Source: Armatimonadota bacterium (GTDB lineage: Bacteria > Armatimonadota > Fervidibacteria > Fervidibacterales > Fervidibacteraceae). From it: DNA of 43,016 bases. The first letter of the stretch is position 1. Each line of letters starts with the position of its first letter. Below the pieces are notes generated by a model. That model did not search any database. It was not told the DNA's origin and saw nothing but the letters and a program-made list of their open reading frames with translations. A program made the translations under genes and the position numbers. The stretch covers positions 1-43,016 of the forward strand of contig JANXCD010000002.1 in NCBI GenBank assembly GCA_025060305.1, read 5' to 3'. Below are positions 8,934 through 17,405 of this stretch, one piece after another.

Positions 8934-8983
8934 CATTCTTGCCTCAGCGTGGCTGCTCTGATTTTTTGTGACGAAGACAAAGT

Positions 8984-9931
8984 TCAGCGTGGTCGGTCAT
9001 CATCAATGGTAAAGCGGTGCATCACACACCTGACACCGCAAATGTTGGGATTTGTTTCTGACAGGAAGTTGAGAGTAACTGCTTTTGCGTGACCGTCAAC
9101 CCAAACGACATTCGTTAGCCTAAGGTGTCGCCCCAAAATCGCACCGTTGTTGCGTCGGTTGAGCAAAGCAGGAAACGGAAACGAATCCAAAGGATATGTT
9201 GGCTGAGGGTCATTAAGGTCACGGCGGTAAAAGTCAGCGCTCTGACCCATATTTTGGACTTCTGCGATCAAAACTGTATCCGCAGGCTCAATTATCCTTG
9301 CCAAATGTTGATTGTTTGGTGGAGTGCATGTGGACAATGTAGTCGCTATACCGCAGCCTCCGTAATACATGTTGTTGATAGCGTAACTTCCGAAGCGTCG
9401 CCCAACATTGGTTTGACCGTTCGGATCACCACAGTCAGGCTCTCTTCGGATGTTGCTGCCATCGGGAGTATAGGGCTGATAGACATAACGCTTGTTTTCG
9501 GCAAGGGTGTGAGCGGTAGTTCCATCCCACAATGTTCCATGAATTGGAGCGAAGGGGTCGCTAGGGCAATTGAACATTTCAGTGTTTTTGACATACGGTT
9601 GGATTACATCCATCCAACGAGGTGTAGAGCAGTTGGTGAAGTGAGGGCCTTCGGGGACACGAGGCGGGTCAGCGTATGCGTTTCGCACAATCATTTCATC
9701 AAAGTCTTGAGTGTAAATCTGGATGCCGAGCCCGATTTGCTTGACATTTGAAAGGCAAGAGGTCTGGCGAGCCTTTTCCCTAACTTGGCTGAACACGGGA
9801 AACAGGATAGCCGCCAGAATGGCGATTATCGCAATCACGACCAACAACTCAATTAAAGTGAAGCCGTGACTGCGTTCTCGCCCGGTTTTAGTCAGCAGAT
9901 TGTTGTCAAGCATCATCACGCCTTTTAACAT
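8984..9931 (-). CDS. Type IV prepilin-like protein, DUF1559 family
   Basis: A 315-residue secreted pseudopilin. The start is set at the ATG at 9931, which has an AAAGGGGTGAT site; the ORF-track start adds 15 residues with no ribosome site. The prepilin peptidase site is [10 protein letters not shown] (cleavage after Gly23, Glu at mature position 5), followed by a hydrophobic helix [17 protein letters not shown] and [18 protein letters not shown]. The C-terminal part carries [11 protein letters not shown], the short closing motif of DUF1559 proteins. Such proteins occur in large families in Armatimonadota and Planctomycetes, and this N-terminus is closest in style to the former. Whether it is a structural pilin or a cell-surface protein that uses the type IV or II export route is unknown. 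No pilus assembly genes are near. Confidence 0.93.
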   Translation of the reverse strand: MLKGVMMLDNNLLTKTGRERSHGFTLIELLVVIAIIAILAAILFPVFSQVREKARQTSCLSNVKQIGLGIQIYTQDFDEMIVRNAYADPPRVPEGPHFTNCSTPRWMDVIQPYVKNTEMFNCPSDPFAPIHGTLWDGTTAHTLAENKRYVYQPYTPDGSNIRREPDCGDPNGQTNVGRRFGSYAINNMYYGGCGIATTLSTCTPPNNQHLARIIEPADTVLIAEVQNMGQSADFYRRDLNDPQPTYPLDSFPFPALLNRRNNGAILGRHLRLTNVVWVDGHAKAVTLNFLSETNPNICGVRCVMHRFTIDDDRPR

Positions 9932-10079
9932 CTTAATCACCCCTTTGAGACGAGGTTTTTTGCAAGGCGGTTTCAATTTTGAACTGAGAGGTTTAAGAGG
10001 GCGTTAAATTCAAATTAGAAGGCTGTTAATAATTAGCAGTTTGGTTCAAGTTGCATTAGCGTTCTTTCAATCACGAAAT

Positions 10080-10409
10080 TATAGTATTCAACATAACTTA
10101 TTGCAGAAAAAACTGGACGCTCTTTACTTCAAGGTGTGTTGGTAATATGCCGTTAGATTTTTCGGCAGAGCAGTAGCCCTGCCCTTTGAGAGATTTTTAG
10201 CCAATTCGGAGGGCACGCCTACTGGCGTGCCGATTTTTTCTGTCTTGATCTCTTCTGTTGGGCAGTAGTCCGACCTTGAGGTTACACCAACAAACTTTTG
10301 AGTAAAGATTGAAACTGGATATTCAGGCAGGGCACTTCCCTGTTTTTTCGGGCATATTTTAGGCATAGTTCACTTGCTCTTTCTGCAATTTGTCGTGCAG
10401 CATACTATA
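10080..10409 (-). mobile_element. 330-bp MITE-like element, copy 1
   Basis: A non-coding element nearly identical (about 8 differences by eye plus a 2-base indel) to the reverse complement of 30444-30775. Its ends form an imperfect inverted repeat of about 30 bp (23 of 30 matching): TATAGTATTCAACATAACTT... against TATAGTATGCTGCACGACAA..., both leading into ATTGCAGAAA. The outer TA could be the target duplication, as in IS630/mariner-type elements. Inside are perfect hairpins, including GGCACGCC-AGTA-GGCGTGCC. An 80-codon ORF (10124-10366, minus) is present here but is frame-shifted in the other copy, so I do not regard it as a gene. It fills the gap between the prepilin and tpx genes. Confidence 0.88.
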
Positions 10410-10444
10410 GTTCAATCCTACCCAAACCGTTATGCTAAAGGCGT

Positions 10445-10969
10445 TTATTGACTAACAATTTCCTTCAAGGCAGCCATTGTTGCTTCGTAATCTGGTTCAT
10501 TAGTGACTTCAGGCACAATTTGCTTGTAACGAATCACACCATCTTTATCCACAATCCAAACGGAGCGAGCCAAAAGTTTCAGTTCCTTGATAAGCACGCC
10601 GTATTTGATTCCGAAGTCACGCTCTTGATAGTCGCTAACCACTTTAATGCGGTCAATGTTGTTTATTCCGCACCAACGCTTTTGAGCGAATGGCAAGTCA
10701 ACGCTAATGTTGAGAACAACCACATCCTCGGAAAGGTTCGTAGCAAGTTCGTTGAATTTTTTACCTTGAGCATCGCAAACAGGAGTGTCAAGGGAAGGCG
10801 TTACGGAAATGAGCACTACCTTGCCTGCGAAATCTTTCAGGGTCACGGGTTTCAAGTCAGTATCTACAACTTGGAAGTCAGGTGCTTTTTCGCCGACTTG
10901 CAAATCTTGACCTAAAAGCGTCAACGGGTTGCCACGAAAAGTCACGACGCCTTGTCGCTCCTGAGCCAT
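10445..10969 (-). CDS. tpx: Thiol peroxidase, Tpx family
   Basis: An atypical two-Cys peroxiredoxin that reduces peroxides using thioredoxin. With the ATG at 10969 (AAGGAGG site 9 bases upstream) it has 174 residues, close to the family length; the ORF-track start adds 15 residues. The peroxidatic Cys is at position 65 in TPSLDTPVCDAQ and the resolving Cys at 100 in FAQKRWCG, the 35-residue spacing typical of Tpx rather than of AhpC or BCP. The N-terminal VTFRGNPLTLLG segment is also characteristic. It is divergent from nuoI and has the MITE copy immediately downstream. Confidence 0.96.
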   Translation of the reverse strand: MAQERQGVVTFRGNPLTLLGQDLQVGEKAPDFQVVDTDLKPVTLKDFAGKVVLISVTPSLDTPVCDAQGKKFNELATNLSEDVVVLNISVDLPFAQKRWCGINNIDRIKVVSDYQERDFGIKYGVLIKELKLLARSVWIVDKDGVIRYKQIVPEVTNEPDYEATMAALKEIVSQ

Positions 10970-11236
10970 CTTAGCCTTCCTCCTTCCGAAATTTTTTGAA
11001 GAGCACCGCCACAATTATAGCAAGTTTGCACCAGAAAATTTAACCGCTCATAAGGTTGTTGGACATTGCAAGCCCTTTTGTTATCGTTTCGCTGCTGAAC
11101 TTGATGTCACCTTTGTTGTGACTTTACTTTAACCTTAGTTCATCTTATTGCTTTGGAATGCGAAAATTGCTTGTCGTCAAAAAAGATTGTTTGTATTTGC
11201 GACATCATCAAGGAGACAGCAAAGGAGGCAAAGAAA

Positions 11237-11821
11237 ATGGTTCGTGACATATTGCGAAGTTTGAAAGTGACTTTTAGTCACCTGTTCGCACCTAAGGTAA
11301 CGGTTCAGTATCCTGATGAAATTGTCAAAGTTGCGCAAAGGTTTCGTGGTCGCCACATTTTGCGCCGTTGGGAAGATGGTAAGGAACGCTGTATTGGCTG
11401 CCATTTATGTTCTGCTGCTTGTCCTGCTGATGCAATAACTGTTATCGCAGAAGACAACCCTCAAGACAAGCCGATTTCTCGTGGCGAGCGATATGCAAAG
11501 GTTTACCAAATTGACCTGCTTCGTTGCATCTTTTGTGGCTACTGCGAAGATGCTTGCCCTGTTAACGCTATTGTTCTTGGTTCTGGATTTGAATTTTCAG
11601 GCTATCGTCGTGAAGACTTTATCGTGAATAAAGAGGATTTGCTTGAGCCGCATCCGAACAGTTTCGGCAAAGACTCCTTTTTTGATAGCACACTTTATGA
11701 TCGCCCTTATTTGTCTATCCCTAAAAATGTTGACCTTGAAGCGGTCATTGAGGGGCGGAAGAGAGAGATTGAGGAAACCTTAAAGACTGCTAAACCGCCT
11801 ATTGTCATCAGACCCCGTTGA
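11237..11821 (+). CDS. nuoI: NADH-quinone oxidoreductase subunit I-like 2x[4Fe-4S] ferredoxin
   Basis: NuoI carries clusters N6a and N6b that pass electrons through the peripheral arm of complex I. The start is the ATG at 11237 with an AAAGGAGG site; the ORF-track TTG adds 28 residues. The 194-residue protein has two full 4Fe-4S motifs: CIGCHLCSAACP (about residues 54-65) and CIFCGYCEDACP (about 99-110), each with the following Pro. The family-specific FRGRH start, the SRGERYAKVYQIDLLRC linker and GSGFEFSGYRREDFIVNKEDLL tail support NuoI rather than a generic ferredoxin. No other nuo gene is in the window, so the subunit is encoded apart from its complex or serves a different partner. Confidence 0.9.
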   Translation: MVRDILRSLKVTFSHLFAPKVTVQYPDEIVKVAQRFRGRHILRRWEDGKERCIGCHLCSAACPADAITVIAEDNPQDKPISRGERYAKVYQIDLLRCIFCGYCEDACPVNAIVLGSGFEFSGYRREDFIVNKEDLLEPHPNSFGKDSFFDSTLYDRPYLSIPKNVDLEAVIEGRKREIEETLKTAKPPIVIRPR

Positions 11822-11823
11822 AA

Positions 11824-12144
11824 TTAACTCATCAAACTTTCAAGTCGTTCGTCGTTTATGAGCGATTTCGGGTCATAGTCTTTTTGATCCAAGGCTTTCA
11901 AGCCCACCTGCAAATTTCGGGCAGGTTTTACTTGTTCCTGCCTTTCGTCCAAGATTTCAATTGCTTTTTTCAAGTTACCTTTTTGTCTTCATCTTGATGC
12001 TTCCAAAAGTCGCACCCAAGCCAATTTGATAGTCAAGATGCGACGCAGTTCCTTGACGGGTTCAGGATGGTTGTCAACACGAAAGTCAATGTATCTGTCA
12101 TCAAAGGGGCTTATGACTGAATTGGTAATGGTGAAAAGTCGGCG
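11824..12144 (-). pseudogene. DUF1028-family C-terminal remnant
   Basis: On the minus strand, a reading frame bounded by TAA codons at 12145 and 11824 reads PFDDRYIDFRVDNHPEPVKE, then LRRILTIKLAW, which matches the closing part of DUF1028 (Ntn-hydrolase-like) proteins. An in-frame TGA at 11989-11991 interrupts it, after which the same frame continues for 54 codons to DYDPKSLINDERLESLMS. The N-terminal catalytic half is absent and the palindromic repeat at 12141-12177 sits exactly at the broken edge. No start or ribosome site is present. I therefore call it a decayed gene, not a functional ORF. The DUF1028 assignment rests on memory of the RVDDHPDPVAEL motif. Confidence 0.7.
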
Positions 12145-12177
12145 TTAATGACTATGGGCTAAAGCCTATCCGTTAAC
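12141..12177. repeat. Palindromic repeat, GGCTTTAGCC family (partial copy)
   Basis: The stretch contains CTATGGGCTAAAGCCTATC, a palindromic core shared with three other gaps (27979-28110, 29211-29260, 32544-32644), flanked by GTTAA on both sides (GCGTTAATGA and CCGTTAAC). It abuts the truncated DUF1028 remnant. Confidence 0.65.
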
Positions 12178-12336
12178 TTAGAGGTCAAACCAATTGAATG
12201 CTAAGAGCGAGATTTCGGTTGCGAGATTTGTTTAGGGGGCAAGGCTTTACAAAGCCAGAAATTGCTCTTTACCCCTTTGCGTCAAAGAGGAATTTTTTTG
12301 AAATTGCGCTTGAATTTTTAAGCCTGTTTTTTAGTT

Positions 12337-12954
12337 TTAAGGTTCTCTTTCCACAACGGAAAAAGTTCCTTCACGAGAAGCGATTATTTTTTGACCTGCC
12401 TGCAAGGACACTTCATGACCATTTAATGTTTTGACGATGACTTGCCCGTGTTTCACTTGCAAGGTTGTAACTCCGTTGGGTTCAACTTTGACTTCGTAGG
12501 CAGTTCCTCTGACCGCTGCTGTGATTGCTGGAGTTTCAAGTTCAAGTTTTGAGCGTGCTGGTAGTCGGCGCTTCAAGTTGACGAAAACCGCACCCAAATT
12601 GAGCCTAAACAAAGCCTCAATGGCTTTTGTTGCCTTATTGAAGGACGAGCGTGTAACTTTCAACTCGCTTTCTGGTCCGATACGCATTTCAACTTCGTCA
12701 ACCCATTTTAGGGTGACGAAACTTTCCTTGCCTGTTTTTATGGTTGTTCCTGCTAAGACTAATGAGCCAACTTTTAAGGGTCGCTGGACATTTCGTTTGC
12801 GTCCTAACTTGGGCGGTATTAATGCTATCACCTCGCCATTCATTTCAGTTACTTTAGCGACGAGGGGCGCAATCCGCAAAGTCTCAATAGAGCCGAAAAT
12901 CAAAAGCGTCAATGCAATCAAACCTACCAGCAAAACTAAAGAACCAAGTCGCAT
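12337..12954 (-). CDS. FecR-domain protein, membrane-anchored
   Basis: A 205-residue protein with one N-terminal hydrophobic segment (about residues 5-27, LVLLVGLIALTLLIFGSI), which may be an uncleaved anchor, and an extracytoplasmic FecR domain: LVLAGTTIKTGKESFVTLKW, MRIGPESELKV, LGAVFVNLKR, then LETPAITAAVRGTAYEV and the closing LQAGQKI. FecR domains are best known as anti-sigma sensors, but free-standing versions such as this lack the cytoplasmic tail that touches a sigma factor. The ATG at 12954 has an AAGGAGGTGAAATAAAA site. It is divergent, 80 bases away, from a CHASE2 adenylate cyclase; this pairing recurs in several phyla (general knowledge), so a shared sensory role is inferred. Confidence 0.88.
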   Translation of the reverse strand: MRLGSLVLLVGLIALTLLIFGSIETLRIAPLVAKVTEMNGEVIALIPPKLGRKRNVQRPLKVGSLVLAGTTIKTGKESFVTLKWVDEVEMRIGPESELKVTRSSFNKATKAIEALFRLNLGAVFVNLKRRLPARSKLELETPAITAAVRGTAYEVKVEPNGVTTLQVKHGQVIVKTLNGHEVSLQAGQKIIASREGTFSVVEREP

Positions 12955-13034
12955 TTTTATTTCACCTCCTTTTCTTTTCTGGTTCTATTATGCCAGAAAA
13001 CTGTGCCTTTGCTAAACTAAAAATGGTGATAATC

Positions 13035-14903
13035 ATGCGGTGGGCAATTCATGCGCGCAAGTTCATCCTGATCAGTTTCTTGGTAGCAGTCTTAAATTTC
13101 ATTTGCTTTAACCTCACGCCTCTTTGTTGGATCAATGCTAAAGTAACAGACGACTTGCTGAAACACTTTCGCATCAAGCAGCACGAAAGTTTGGTGCTTG
13201 TGGTTATTGATGATGAAAGTTTGAACCGGCTTGGTCGCTTCCCTTTTGACCGAAAGGTTTACGCTAAATTGCTAGATAACTTAAGGGAAGCAGGCGCAAA
13301 AGTGGTAGTCTTTGACATTTTATTCGTTGAGCCAACTTCTTCTGACAAAATTTTCGCAGAAGCGATGAAGAGATTTGGCAAAGTTGTTTTGGGGATTAAC
13401 CTGTCTCAAAAGTCAAACCGAGAGCATAAAGACAAAAAAGAGAAGTTAAAGCGTTTCGCCATAGCCCTTGGCTTCCCTTTACCTCTTTCGGCTTTTGATG
13501 TGATACTGCCTCCTGAACCCTTACTTGACGCTTGCTTTAGCCTCGGCTTCGTCTATCCCTTCCCAGACATGGATGGTGTTTGCCGGATGATGCCTTTAGC
13601 AGTTGGGCTTGATAAACCTAACATCGCCCTGCCTTCACTGAGCCTTGCGGCAGTGATGGCTTTTTCTGGCAAACCCAAAATGTATCATAACTCTCTTCGT
13701 TGGAGCGATCGGAAATTAAGTTTAGGCGAAGATTGGGATGTTCCTGTCCTTCCACCCTTCTCAATAGGTCAAATCGGATTTAAATCCTTTTCTTTTGTCA
13801 AAGTTCTTGAAAGCGATTTTGAGAAAAATTTTCTCAAGGACAAGTTAGTTTTAGTTGGAATGGCTGCTTCTGGTTTGTCGGACAGGTTGCCGACTTCTAC
13901 TGACCCTTTGGCTTACGGCGTTGAAATTCATGCATCAGTGATCAATTCACTCCTGACAGGTCATTCTCCCATTTGCTTGCCCCTTTGGCTTCAGTTCATT
14001 ATCATCTTGGCTTTTAGCGTCCCTTTGGGCATGAGCGTTTTACTTCGCCAGTTTTCACATATTGCTATCGCCTTCCTTTCAGCAATCCTTCTCGCTTTTC
14101 TTTCGTCTTTGCTAATGTTGCGATTAGGTTTCGTGATGCCTATAGTGCCCATTTTGCTCTCACAAATCTTTGTTATCTTTGCTGCCATCGGATTGAAGGC
14201 TGAAATACAGTGGCGATTCCTTCAACCCTATATTGCTAAGCCAGTGGCTGAAATGTTGCAATCAGTTGAGCCAGAGCAAACTCGCGTTGTTGAAAGGCGT
14301 GAAATTACCGTTCTTTTTTCCGACATTAGAGACTTCACCACAATCTCCGCATCTTTGACACCTTACGAAGTTGTCACACTCCTTGAATCATACTTCAACC
14401 ACATGTCAGAGATTGTCCGAATTTTCGGCGGAGTGATTGACAAATTTTTAGGTGATGGGATGATGGTCTTGTTCGGAACTTCACCAGACCAAAAAGACCA
14501 TGCTCAAAGAGCAGTTTTGTGTGCCTTTCAAATGCTTGAAGAGTTGAGCGTTGTAAACTGGGAATGGGAACAAGTTGCAGGTTTACCTTTGAAAATAGGC
14601 ATTGGTGTTAACACAGGAATTGCTATCTTAGGCGAAATCGGTGCTGAGTGGCGTAAGGATTTCACTGCTTTCGGCTTAACAGTAAACTTGGCTCAAAGAT
14701 TGGAACAGTTGACGAAAGAACTCGGAGAAAATTTGCTTATAGGCGAAGGAACCTATCAACAGGTCTTTGATTTAGTCGTTGCTGAACCCATTGAAATCGC
14801 AACAGTCAAAGGTATTGAGCAGCCAATCATTGCTTACAAAGTCTTAGGTTTGACGGAAAAAGGCAAACAATTTAGGCATTTAATCTTGGCAGAAAGAGCA
14901 TGA
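13035..14903 (+). CDS. CHASE2-domain class III adenylate cyclase
   Basis: A membrane sensor that should make cAMP from ATP. The start chosen is the ATG at 13035 with GGTGAT just upstream; earlier in-frame ATGs at 12990 and 13023 lack a site. It has 622 residues: an N-terminal membrane helix (about 10-30), an extracytoplasmic CHASE2 domain (LVLVVIDDESLNRLGRFPFDR, VVVFDILFVEP, GFVYPFPDMDGVCR) to about residue 310, three membrane helices (about 325-400), and a C-terminal cyclase domain. Metal Asp residues lie in FSDIRDF and FLGDGMMV; Lys in DKFLGDG, Thr in FTAFG, and Asn and Arg in VNLAQR complete a class III adenylate-type site. An MFS gene follows after 19 bases. Confidence 0.95.
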   Translation: MRWAIHARKFILISFLVAVLNFICFNLTPLCWINAKVTDDLLKHFRIKQHESLVLVVIDDESLNRLGRFPFDRKVYAKLLDNLREAGAKVVVFDILFVEPTSSDKIFAEAMKRFGKVVLGINLSQKSNREHKDKKEKLKRFAIALGFPLPLSAFDVILPPEPLLDACFSLGFVYPFPDMDGVCRMMPLAVGLDKPNIALPSLSLAAVMAFSGKPKMYHNSLRWSDRKLSLGEDWDVPVLPPFSIGQIGFKSFSFVKVLESDFEKNFLKDKLVLVGMAASGLSDRLPTSTDPLAYGVEIHASVINSLLTGHSPICLPLWLQFIIILAFSVPLGMSVLLRQFSHIAIAFLSAILLAFLSSLLMLRLGFVMPIVPILLSQIFVIFAAIGLKAEIQWRFLQPYIAKPVAEMLQSVEPEQTRVVERREITVLFSDIRDFTTISASLTPYEVVTLLESYFNHMSEIVRIFGGVIDKFLGDGMMVLFGTSPDQKDHAQRAVLCAFQMLEELSVVNWEWEQVAGLPLKIGIGVNTGIAILGEIGAEWRKDFTAFGLTVNLAQRLEQLTKELGENLLIGEGTYQQVFDLVVAEPIEIATVKGIEQPIIAYKVLGLTEKGKQFRHLILAERA

Positions 14904-14922
14904 AATTAGGTGAAGGGTAAGA

Positions 14923-16197
14923 ATGGCTGACTTATGGACATTCATAAGATTGGGCATTTGGTGGTTACCTTTCAATTGCCTTTGGAGCGCTTTCCTGACA
15001 CAAGGTTTGCAAGTTAGAGTTGAGCATTTGGCATCACAAGAGGCGAAAGGTGGTGCGCTCGCCTTTCTGACTGCTAATGGTGCAATGCTTTCCTTGTTAA
15101 GCCAAGTTTTTGCAGGTCCGATAAGCGATAATTGCTCATCGCCTTTAGGTCGCAGGCGCCCTTTTCTTTTGTTTGGGACAATTTTGGCTTTGCCTTTTCT
15201 TTTTGCCTTTGCATGGCTTGACAATTTTCTGTCAGTAGTTTTGTCCTTCGCTCTGCTTCAATGGTTTCTCAACTTTGCAGCGGCTCCGACTCGTGCTTTA
15301 TTGCCTGACATCGTTCCGCCAGAAAGGCATGGGGTTGCTTCCGCTCAAATTGGGCTTTGGTCTCTTTTGGGTCAAGTTTTAGGCATAGTGGCAATTGGGG
15401 TTTTGCTCAGTCCTAAAAACTGGGAAAGTTTGGGTTTCAAAGTTGACAAAGTTACGGCTGAAACTTTGGGGTTGCGTTGTTTTGTCTTTTCACTTTCAGT
15501 CTTGTTCTTGTTCACTACCGCTTTGGTTGCTACCTTGCCTGACCATCCTATTCGGAAATCGCAAAGCCCATTTTTTCAAACCATCGCTAATGCTTATCGC
15601 TTATCTCTCAAAGAACACTCCGATTTCCTTTGGCTTTTGTCTTCTCGCTTCCTTCTCAACTTAGGCTTTTACACTGCTGTCGCTTTCATGCGTTGGTTTC
15701 TCGCTGACACCCTTCAAGTTAAAGACCCAGCGAAAGCGACTATGCAATTGGGTTTGCTCGTCACTTTTGTCAGTGTCCCAAGTGTTTTAATTGGCGGAAA
15801 ACTTGCCGACAGAATGGACAAACGCAAACTTTGTTTAGGTTCTGCCTTCGTCGGTGGAATTGGCGGTTTGCTTTTTGTGGTAGCGCAAAATTTTGAAACG
15901 CTTTTGTTACCAGCAACACTTTTCGGCATTGGCTCTGGTATCTTTGGAGTAGCAAATTGGGCTTGGGCTGTTAACTTGATGCCGAAAGGTGAAGGTGGAA
16001 AATTTTTCGCCATCTGGCAATTTGCTTTCACTTTGCCACAAGTCTTCGGTCCAGCAATTAGCGGCAAATTAGGAGATATTGTCAATATCGCATTTGGCAA
16101 AGGTCTTGGATGGCGCATAATCCTTTTGCTCTGTGTCATTGAAATGCTTGCAGGTGCACTACTGCTTTTGAAGGTCAAAGAAACAAAGGCTAAATGA
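14923..16197 (+). CDS. MFS transporter, SLC45/sugar-symporter-like
   Basis: A 424-residue inner-membrane transporter with about 12 hydrophobic segments. The loop between segments 2 and 3 reads GPISDNCSSPLGRRRPFLLFG; the GRRRPF motif is typical of the SLC45/GPH-type sugar:proton symporters. The corresponding second-half loop is GGKLADRMDKRKL. A sugar substrate is therefore likely but not proven. The ATG at 14923 has a GGTGAAGGGTAAG leader and lies 19 bases after the cyclase stop, so the two are probably one transcript. Whether the cyclase responds to the transported sugar is speculation. Confidence 0.85.
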   Translation: MADLWTFIRLGIWWLPFNCLWSAFLTQGLQVRVEHLASQEAKGGALAFLTANGAMLSLLSQVFAGPISDNCSSPLGRRRPFLLFGTILALPFLFAFAWLDNFLSVVLSFALLQWFLNFAAAPTRALLPDIVPPERHGVASAQIGLWSLLGQVLGIVAIGVLLSPKNWESLGFKVDKVTAETLGLRCFVFSLSVLFLFTTALVATLPDHPIRKSQSPFFQTIANAYRLSLKEHSDFLWLLSSRFLLNLGFYTAVAFMRWFLADTLQVKDPAKATMQLGLLVTFVSVPSVLIGGKLADRMDKRKLCLGSAFVGGIGGLLFVVAQNFETLLLPATLFGIGSGIFGVANWAWAVNLMPKGEGGKFFAIWQFAFTLPQVFGPAISGKLGDIVNIAFGKGLGWRIILLLCVIEMLAGALLLLKVKETKAK

Positions 16198-16323
16198 ATC
16201 AAAATCCGAGTTTTGCATTGTGAAAATTAGGCTGACTTATCAGTTATGCTCAGGGAACTTTTTACTTGGCAAAAACCGTTGAATGCATTTGGAATGTGAA
16301 TTTTGTCTTAGGAGGTGCAAGGT

Positions 16324-17127
16324 ATGTCTCGCATCATTTGGATTTTGACCTTGGCATTTATGGGCAGTAACTTGCTTTTCGCTCAAACAAACCCAAAAAA
16401 GCAAAAGGAAATTCATGTTTTCGCTGGCGCTGCAAATACTCCACCTTTGACTGAAGCGGCGAAGTTGTATGAGAAGCGCTATGGTGTCAAAGTTAGGCTA
16501 ACCTTTGGTGGTTCAGGTGTCGTCCTTTCACAAATGAAACTTACCCGAAAAGGCGATGTTTATGTGCCAGGTAGCGACGATTATATGGAGTTAGCAGTAA
16601 AAGAAGGAATTGTTGACACTAAGTCAATCCGAATAATTTGCTGGCTCGTCCCAGTCATTAATGTCCCCAAGAACAACCCAAAAGGCATCAAATCCTTAGA
16701 TGACCTTGCAAAGCCTAAGACAAGAATAGCCATTGCCGTGCCTGGTTCGGTTTGTTTGGGCGATGTGGCTAAGGAGATTTTGGAAAACGCTGGTCTGTGG
16801 GAAAAAGTTCAACCGAACATTGTCATGCAGGCGAAAGATTGCGCTGACTTGGCTTCACAAATTAAATTGGGAACAGTTGATGCCATCATTGGTTGGGATG
16901 TCTTCGCCTACTGGTATCCTGACACGCCGATGGAAAACATTCCTGTCCCAGCCGAAATTTTGAGGGTCAGAAACATTCCCGCTGGTGTGACGGTTTTTGC
17001 CAGCGACAAGAAAGAGGCTCAAAGGTTCGTTGATTTTTTAGCCTCAGGTTTAGGGAAACTTTGTTATGCCAAATGCGGTTACTCAATCAAGCCTCCAGTC
17101 CTCACAAATGCCAAAAGCAACAAATGA
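16324..17127 (+). CDS. ModA-like substrate-binding protein (molybdate/tungstate type)
   Basis: A 267-residue exported protein with a signal peptide (RIIWILTLAFMGSNLLFAQ) and the fold signature of molybdate-binding proteins: IHVFAGAANTPPLTEAAKLYEKRYGVKVRLTFGGSG (about residues 25-60), then KGDVYVPGSDDYM, IAVPGSVCLGDVAKEIL and GTVDAIIGWD. The start at 16324 has a TAGGAGGTGCAAGGT leader; the ORF-track GTG lies inside that site. No permease or ATPase gene is adjacent, so the transport partner must be elsewhere. It may instead be a solute-binding protein for another small anion. Its relation to the moeA gene 15 kb away and the molybdenum hydroxylase operon at 39 kb is suggestive only. Confidence 0.85.
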   Translation: MSRIIWILTLAFMGSNLLFAQTNPKKQKEIHVFAGAANTPPLTEAAKLYEKRYGVKVRLTFGGSGVVLSQMKLTRKGDVYVPGSDDYMELAVKEGIVDTKSIRIICWLVPVINVPKNNPKGIKSLDDLAKPKTRIAIAVPGSVCLGDVAKEILENAGLWEKVQPNIVMQAKDCADLASQIKLGTVDAIIGWDVFAYWYPDTPMENIPVPAEILRVRNIPAGVTVFASDKKEAQRFVDFLASGLGKLCYAKCGYSIKPPVLTNAKSNK

Positions 17128-17405
17128 TGCTATGGGCAATTTACGACCAAGAAATTGCGAAAATTTTCCTTCAGTTTTTTGCACTCGCTGTTACCAACAA
17201 GTTGCACGATGATGATTTTTTGCGATGAAGCCACGAAAGGGTTGATGCCGCTCAAGCGAGAGTTAGCACCTTTGACGCTTACCTTGAATTGAAAAATGGC
17301 AAAGGAACTTTCACAATGGGACAGTTCAAAGTCTCTTTGATGGAAGAAGTCTTAGAGTTGGCTTCTGTCTTGTTGACACCAGAACGCTACCGATTGGGAG
17401 AGTGA
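17127..17405 (+). pseudogene. Interrupted small ORF, unrecognised
   Basis: One frame from the ATG at 17127 (overlapping the previous stop) runs 93 codons to TGA at 17403 with a single in-frame TGA at 17226. The first part reads MLWAIYDQEIAKIFLQFF; the second part, VDAAQARVSTFDAYLELKNG, then GTFTMGQFKVSLMEEVLELA, has the composition of a real protein. Its final TGA overlaps the GTG at 17402 that opens the URO-D-family ORF, as in translational coupling. I recognise no family. The simplest reading is a recently inactivated small gene. Confidence 0.5.

Noticed and set aside
9125-9751. 208-residue plus-strand ORF opposite the prepilin gene
   Set aside because: It is the mirror frame of a clearly coding gene, has no ribosome site and no recognisable motif.
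10124-10366. 80-codon minus-strand ORF inside MITE copy 1 as a gene
   Set aside because: The nearly identical copy at 30444-30775 carries a two-base insertion that breaks the frame, there is no ribosome site, and the ORF runs through the conserved hairpins.
11153-11236. N-terminal Cys-rich extension of NuoI from the upstream TTG
   Set aside because: The ATG at 11237 has a strong ribosome site and gives the family length; the upstream TTG has none.
17226-17228. TGA read as a sense codon (code change or selenocysteine), with the second case at 11989-11991
   Set aside because: TGA ends many intact genes here (MFS, ModA-like, nuoI and others), so it is a normal stop; both interrupted frames have features of remnants. 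Kept only as a low-interest check.
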